Assembly (NCBI RefSeq): GCF_003263515.1
Contig: NZ_JYDE01000021.1
Span: forward strand, 102,404 to 166,403
DNA: 64,000 nucleotides
Direction of reading: 5' to 3'
Source: Rahnella inusitata
GTDB taxonomy: Bacteria > Pseudomonadota > Gammaproteobacteria > Enterobacterales > Enterobacteriaceae
The notes under the pieces were generated by a model. That model searched no databases and was not told the origin of the DNA. It saw nothing but the letters and a program-made list of their open reading frames with translations. The translations under genes and the position numbers were made by a program. Below, piece after piece: positions 60,781-64,000 of the stretch. Each line of letters starts with the position of its first letter. Within the stretch, counting starts at the first letter, position 1.

Positions 60781-61155
60781 TTGTTCATCCGTATTAATGA
60801 TGGTTCAGAAGTGAGTTATCTGCCGCTTGAGGAAGCAAACAAAATTATTGAGCGGGAAAATTTGTGGAAAAATCTGGCCTGGATGTTAATTTACTCTGCA
60901 ACGCGCGTTTATGATCACTGTGCAAAAATATCAGCGTTATCTTCCTATGAAATCATTTGTTATCAGTTATATGAACTGATGTATGAAACAGAAGAATTGA
61001 GAAATAGTATCAGCACCGTTTCCTATGTCATGAACCGTACGTTTCTTTCGCGTAGTAGCATTATGAAAATCCTGGCACAGTTGAAAACTGGTAATTATAT
61101 CACCATGGAAAAATGGATATTGAAGGCGATAAATAACATTCCTTCGAGATATTAA
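60781..61155 (+). CDS. Truncated IprA/Crp-like winged-helix regulator (C-terminal half)
   Basis: A 124-residue frame with only a TTG start. It is homologous to the C-terminal half of the regulator on the opposite strand: FIRINDGSEVSYLPLEEANK, NLWKNLAWMLIYSATRVYDH, ALSSYEIICYQLYELM, LSRSSIMKILAQLKTGNYIT, NNIPSRY. The N-terminal ligand-binding half is missing; homology starts right at the junction with the divergent pseudogene. The winged helix is intact, so a small DNA-binding protein could be made, but this looks like a 5'-truncated remnant left by a rearrangement. Confidence 0.65.
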   Translation: MFIRINDGSEVSYLPLEEANKIIERENLWKNLAWMLIYSATRVYDHCAKISALSSYEIICYQLYELMYETEELRNSISTVSYVMNRTFLSRSSIMKILAQLKTGNYITMEKWILKAINNIPSRY

Positions 61156-61346
61156 GCCGTTTTGCTGTAAAGCACTGTCTGAGAGCGACATTAAAGCAGA
61201 CGTCTCGATTTAGCGACTACAACTTTGGTGCGCATAATCATGATTATGTTAAATTGGGTGTTGTTTACGGCTAAGTTCTTCCGTGCAGTCATCCGTTGCT
61301 AATGATGGATGGGCAAGAACCACATCGAGGTGCTTTATGAGTATTT

Positions 61347-62729
61347 TTATTTTAAATTACGCATTTCATCCCACGCACGGTCGTTAGTTAACACTGTTAA
61401 AATGTACCCACCCCCCATAATAATTACTAGAACGGCTACTGCAATGAGTATTGAAAGCAATAAGGAAGGAAATTCACCGAATAATCCCAAACCAACAAAT
61501 AGCGTAGACAATGTGAAGAAAGTTGCATAAATACCACTAAACATCGGTATGAAGTGGTCTTTCATCACGGGTTCTGAGGGTTCATTAGGCAGTTCTGGTG
61601 ATATTTTTATCAAGCCAGCTTGGTTTCGGTCTGATGCTGCTAAAAGCTGTGCCCCTTGAGCATACATAACTGCATCAGATGCAGCAGCAAGTGCTAGCCA
61701 TGCATAACCTTCCGACCTTTTCCCCAGTGATAATTCCAGTTCTAATCTGTTTTGTGCAGTTCTGCCATCATCTAATGCTTTCAACAAAGGGTATTTCTCA
61801 AGCCGAGATAAACCTGTGTGCCAGAGTGTTTTAGGAATTGAGTCAGTGCTATCTTCTATCTCTAAGTATACTGAAGTTGATTTGTTTATATCGCTACTAT
61901 CTGTCATTGGTTGAAACAGATATACTGGGCGTTTATTATCTTGCTCTGTATAGTCACTACAGAAATAAAAGGCACTCGCTGTTTCCATAAATTCAGATTC
62001 TGTATCACTGGTTATATCGCATATAATCAACAGATGTCGATAGCGATAAGCTTGGTTAGAATCTGAAATCATCGTATTAATGAGGGAGTAATTCGGGCAT
62101 TCATTCAACCCAATCATTTTACGATTCCCAGAGGCTTTAATATCAAATTTTGCGATTATTGAATTTATATCGTCTTCTGTAGACTCATCCCCTGCCCTAA
62201 CCCAATAAGTGATATCAAAATCTGGGTATTTTTTTAAGGTTTCTGCCATTGGTGTCAAAAGCTGGCTCAATATTTGCTGTATGCGAGTCGCTTCAAATTC
62301 GTCGATACCAGTGGCTATCTTAACGGGGGTTTTAGGGGCTAGCGGAAATTCCCCCTCGAGTTTCAGCATTTTGAGCGCTAGATCATTGACGGGTGATACA
62401 AGAGACCATGCAGCGATTTTTAAGTGCTGACTTGCATAGCTTTTCAAGCTAAATTTTTGCCAGTCAGCAATTAATTTCTTTGATTCTTCAAGATGGTATT
62501 CGGCACTTACAAACATGCACAGAACTGAGATTACTGAAGTTACGATTAAAATAGGGAACACCACGGAATCAAATATAAATACCGCATCGACATGTTTTTT
62601 ATCTGGCCATGTGCTGGCTCTTATCAATAGGCTGATTCCAATAACTACAATGTAAATTATTAGGAAAACCAACCAGGGCACTTTAAAGTCGCCCGCTCCC
62701 TTTTGAGGTGGGTATAATTTCCACACCAT
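61347..62729 (-). CDS. Membrane protein in the PAAR module, candidate T6SS effector or accessory protein
   Basis: A 460-residue protein with two N-terminal helices (VPWLVFLIIYIVVIGISLLI and FPILIVTSVISVLCMFVSAE), a soluble middle domain of ~270 residues, and two C-terminal helices (FSGIYATFFTLSTLFVGLGL, LLLSILIAVAVLVIIMGGGY). The ATG overlaps the PAAR stop codon (TAATG), so it is translationally coupled to it. I recognise no catalytic motif. The placement between a PAAR protein and lipoproteins of immunity type is that of a T6SS cargo effector. A helper role cannot be excluded. Confidence 0.65.
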   Translation of the reverse strand: MVWKLYPPQKGAGDFKVPWLVFLIIYIVVIGISLLIRASTWPDKKHVDAVFIFDSVVFPILIVTSVISVLCMFVSAEYHLEESKKLIADWQKFSLKSYASQHLKIAAWSLVSPVNDLALKMLKLEGEFPLAPKTPVKIATGIDEFEATRIQQILSQLLTPMAETLKKYPDFDITYWVRAGDESTEDDINSIIAKFDIKASGNRKMIGLNECPNYSLINTMISDSNQAYRYRHLLIICDITSDTESEFMETASAFYFCSDYTEQDNKRPVYLFQPMTDSSDINKSTSVYLEIEDSTDSIPKTLWHTGLSRLEKYPLLKALDDGRTAQNRLELELSLGKRSEGYAWLALAAASDAVMYAQGAQLLAASDRNQAGLIKISPELPNEPSEPVMKDHFIPMFSGIYATFFTLSTLFVGLGLFGEFPSLLLSILIAVAVLVIIMGGGYILTVLTNDRAWDEMRNLK

Positions 62730-62986
62730 TAGGCTACTCCTGCTATGGTCAGAGTTGATCTCATGGCACACCCGCAAGCTGCCTTGCATCCATCTACAGC
62801 CACGCCCCGGTCGTTCATTGTCCACGAGTTGTGGCAACCGACGATTGGATAGGTACCTTGATGCAATTCACAGAATACGGTGTCCCCTTTCAGTGCTACA
62901 GGAATATCCATGAACGTAGACCCTGATGCAGAGATAACTTGGCCGCCATTCTCCAGTGGGTCATTTAAACGGATCACACCTAACAT
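62729..62986 (-). CDS. PAAR-domain protein (T6SS spike tip)
   Basis: An 85-residue PAAR protein: MLGVIRLNDPLENGGQVISA, STFMDIPVALKGDTVFC, YPIVGCHNSW, GVAVDGCKAACGCAMRSTL. Conserved His/Cys positions fit the zinc-binding tip that sharpens VgrG spikes. It has no C-terminal toxin extension, so the effector is probably the coupled downstream protein. The ATG at 62986 has AAAGGGAAA upstream. It starts just after the stop of the Tli3-like gene. No VgrG or core T6SS gene is in the window. Confidence 0.88.
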   Translation of the reverse strand: MLGVIRLNDPLENGGQVISASGSTFMDIPVALKGDTVFCELHQGTYPIVGCHNSWTMNDRGVAVDGCKAACGCAMRSTLTIAGVA

Positions 62987-62988
62987 GA

Positions 62989-63705
62989 CTATTTCCCTTT
63001 TCCGGCATTCATATCGCAACGCATATGGTCCCAGCCCTTATAATTCTTCACTTCAGGGACTTTATCAGGAAGACCCTGATAGTTCGTTTTGTACTGCGCA
63101 GTATCATGTTCCAACCCGCGTTTAGTTAAGTAAACTGACCCCCATGCCCACCCCGGAAACTGAGCTGTCAGGACATGTTGCGCACCGTCTTCGGTCGTAA
63201 ATGGAATTCCCGGCCCACCGGGCTGAACTCTCGGATCTTCGAAGGGCTTTGAAGACATGTAGAGGCTTTTTTTGGTGATTAAAAAACCTTGGTCATTAAC
63301 AACCGTGAAGGAAATCACATCATCCTGTGGTGGCGAATTGTCACCATTAGGCTCATTAGGGCCGGGGGAGGCAGCTACAGACTGCCATGTTTTCCCATAG
63401 TCTTTTGAAGCACTCAAGCCTCCGGGCCCGGTATGCCACCAAGGTACGGCAACATACTTTTCGGACGGATGTATATAAGTCTTGGTGAAGATCTGGTAGA
63501 ACTGAGAACTAATCTGCGAGTGAATGCCTCTCTGGCTATCTGTATACCAGAGTGCCCCCTCGCAGTTATATCCAGTCAGTTCGAGAAAACGGTGGTCATC
63601 AAAACGATAAACAACCTGTGTGGGTGCCTGTTTGGCCTGACAACCTATAACAGTCAATGTCATCAACATGGCCGATATTTTAAAAAATCCATTTACGCTT
63701 TCCAT
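62989..63705 (-). CDS. Tli3-like T6SS immunity lipoprotein
   Basis: A 238-residue protein with a lipoprotein signal (SAMLMTLTVIGC). The mature part, RFDDHRFLELTGYNCEGALW, PWWHTGPGGLSASKDYGKTW and KSLYMSSKPFEDPRVQPGGP, fits what I know as the Tli3 family of T6SS immunity proteins. Ending DHMRCDMNAGKGK. It lies directly upstream of PAAR on the same strand, with only 2 bases between stop and PAAR start. A near-copy follows on its other side. Lipid anchoring would place it in the periplasm, to block an effector acting there. Confidence 0.8.
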   Translation of the reverse strand: MESVNGFFKISAMLMTLTVIGCQAKQAPTQVVYRFDDHRFLELTGYNCEGALWYTDSQRGIHSQISSQFYQIFTKTYIHPSEKYVAVPWWHTGPGGLSASKDYGKTWQSVAASPGPNEPNGDNSPPQDDVISFTVVNDQGFLITKKSLYMSSKPFEDPRVQPGGPGIPFTTEDGAQHVLTAQFPGWAWGSVYLTKRGLEHDTAQYKTNYQGLPDKVPEVKNYKGWDHMRCDMNAGKGK

Positions 63706-63707
63706 CA

Positions 63708-64000
63708 CTACTTCCCTTTTCCTGCATTCATATCGCAACGCATATGGTCCCAACCCTTGTAGTTATTCACCTCTGGCACCTTATCCGGCAGACCCTGCCA
63801 GTTGGTTTTGAGTATCTGAACAGTATCTACAAGGCCTCGTTTTGTTGAGTACACCATGCCCCATTTCCAACCATCAGAGCCGGGCTTAATTACTTGAACT
63901 TGGCCATCTTGCAGGATGTGTGGAATTCCCGGCCCACCGGGCAGAACTCTCGGGTCTTCGAAGGGCTTTGAAGACATGTAGTGTAGTGGCATAGTGAATT
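63708..64000 (-). CDS. Second Tli3-like immunity lipoprotein, C-terminal part (cut by window edge)
   Basis: The last ~95 residues of a paralogue of the preceding gene: HYMSSKPFEDPRVLPGGPGI, KWGMVYSTKRGLVDTVQILK, then the same LPDKVPEVNNYKGWDHMRCD and MNAGKGK ending. The frame is open through the right edge, so the N-terminal part lies outside. Even the few bases around the stop and next ribosome binding site are repeated, which shows recent tandem duplication with later divergence. Confidence 0.8.
   Translation of the reverse strand, partial: FTMPLHYMSSKPFEDPRVLPGGPGIPHILQDGQVQVIKPGSDGWKWGMVYSTKRGLVDTVQILKTNWQGLPDKVPEVNNYKGWDHMRCDMNAGKGK

Overview
The window is about 64 kb of chromosome from an enterobacterium. 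Family membership is inferred from gene content: frmRA, a bluF/ycgZ/ymgA/ariR locus, umuDC, an AcrAB-type pump, an hscC locus with DUF1266 and J-domain partners, and a Tli3-type T6SS immunity gene. The genus most likely lies in the Rahnella/Serratia/Rouxiella group (Yersiniaceae), but nothing here fixes it. Most flanking genes have ordinary enterobacterial composition. The stretch from about 14.8 to 25.9 kb, the fimbrial genes and the far right end look more AT-rich and accessory.

Layout. 0-0.9 kb: frmA (cut by the left edge) and frmR with two tandem operator-like repeats. 1.1-3.9 kb: four small YcgZ/YmgA/AriR-type connector genes converging on bluF. 4.1-8.2 kb: an MFS remnant, two overlapping LysR genes, an aldo/keto reductase and a second aldo/keto reductase destroyed by an internal deletion. 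8.5-13.2 kb: a MarA/RamA-like activator followed by an AcrAB-type RND pump. 13.3-14.8 kb: small hypothetical genes.

15.0-25.9 kb is the most interesting region. A 59-residue peptide with a double-glycine leader and two core cysteines starts a same-strand cluster. It is followed by a LpxL/HtrB-like acyltransferase, a C39-peptidase ABC exporter interrupted by an in-frame TAG, MacA-like and MacB-like proteins, a NodT-type outer membrane lipoprotein, and a small fatty-acid module (FabF-like ketosynthase, MaoC-like dehydratase, acyl carrier protein, FabG-like reductase). The gene set suggests a secreted, possibly fatty-acylated, microcin-like peptide with its own acyl-chain supply and envelope-spanning export. 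This is inference from architecture. I know no characterised system with exactly this composition.

26.1-27.8 kb: umuDC behind a canonical LexA box. 28.3-34.4 kb: a chaperone-usher fimbrial operon whose second chaperone carries a frameshift. 35.0-42.0 kb: a 2352-residue autotransporter with an internal 1.1-kb tandem duplication. 42.4-44.4 kb: two convergent LysR genes. 44.7-52.7 kb: a DUF2157/DUF4401 membrane protein with a GDYXXLXY partner, a GH1 6-phospho-beta-glucosidase, a degenerate M24-like protein, an MFS transporter and a periplasmic hydroxyisourate hydrolase. 52.8-60.0 kb: hscC, a large J-domain protein, a DUF1266 protein and a MORN-repeat periplasmic protein. 60.2-61.2 kb: two damaged head-to-head winged-helix regulator paralogues. 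61.3-64.0 kb: a T6SS-type PAAR module with a membrane protein and tandem Tli3-like lipoproteins, cut by the right edge.

No rRNA, tRNA, CRISPR array or insertion sequence was recognised. All assignments come from reading protein motifs by eye; no database search was run.
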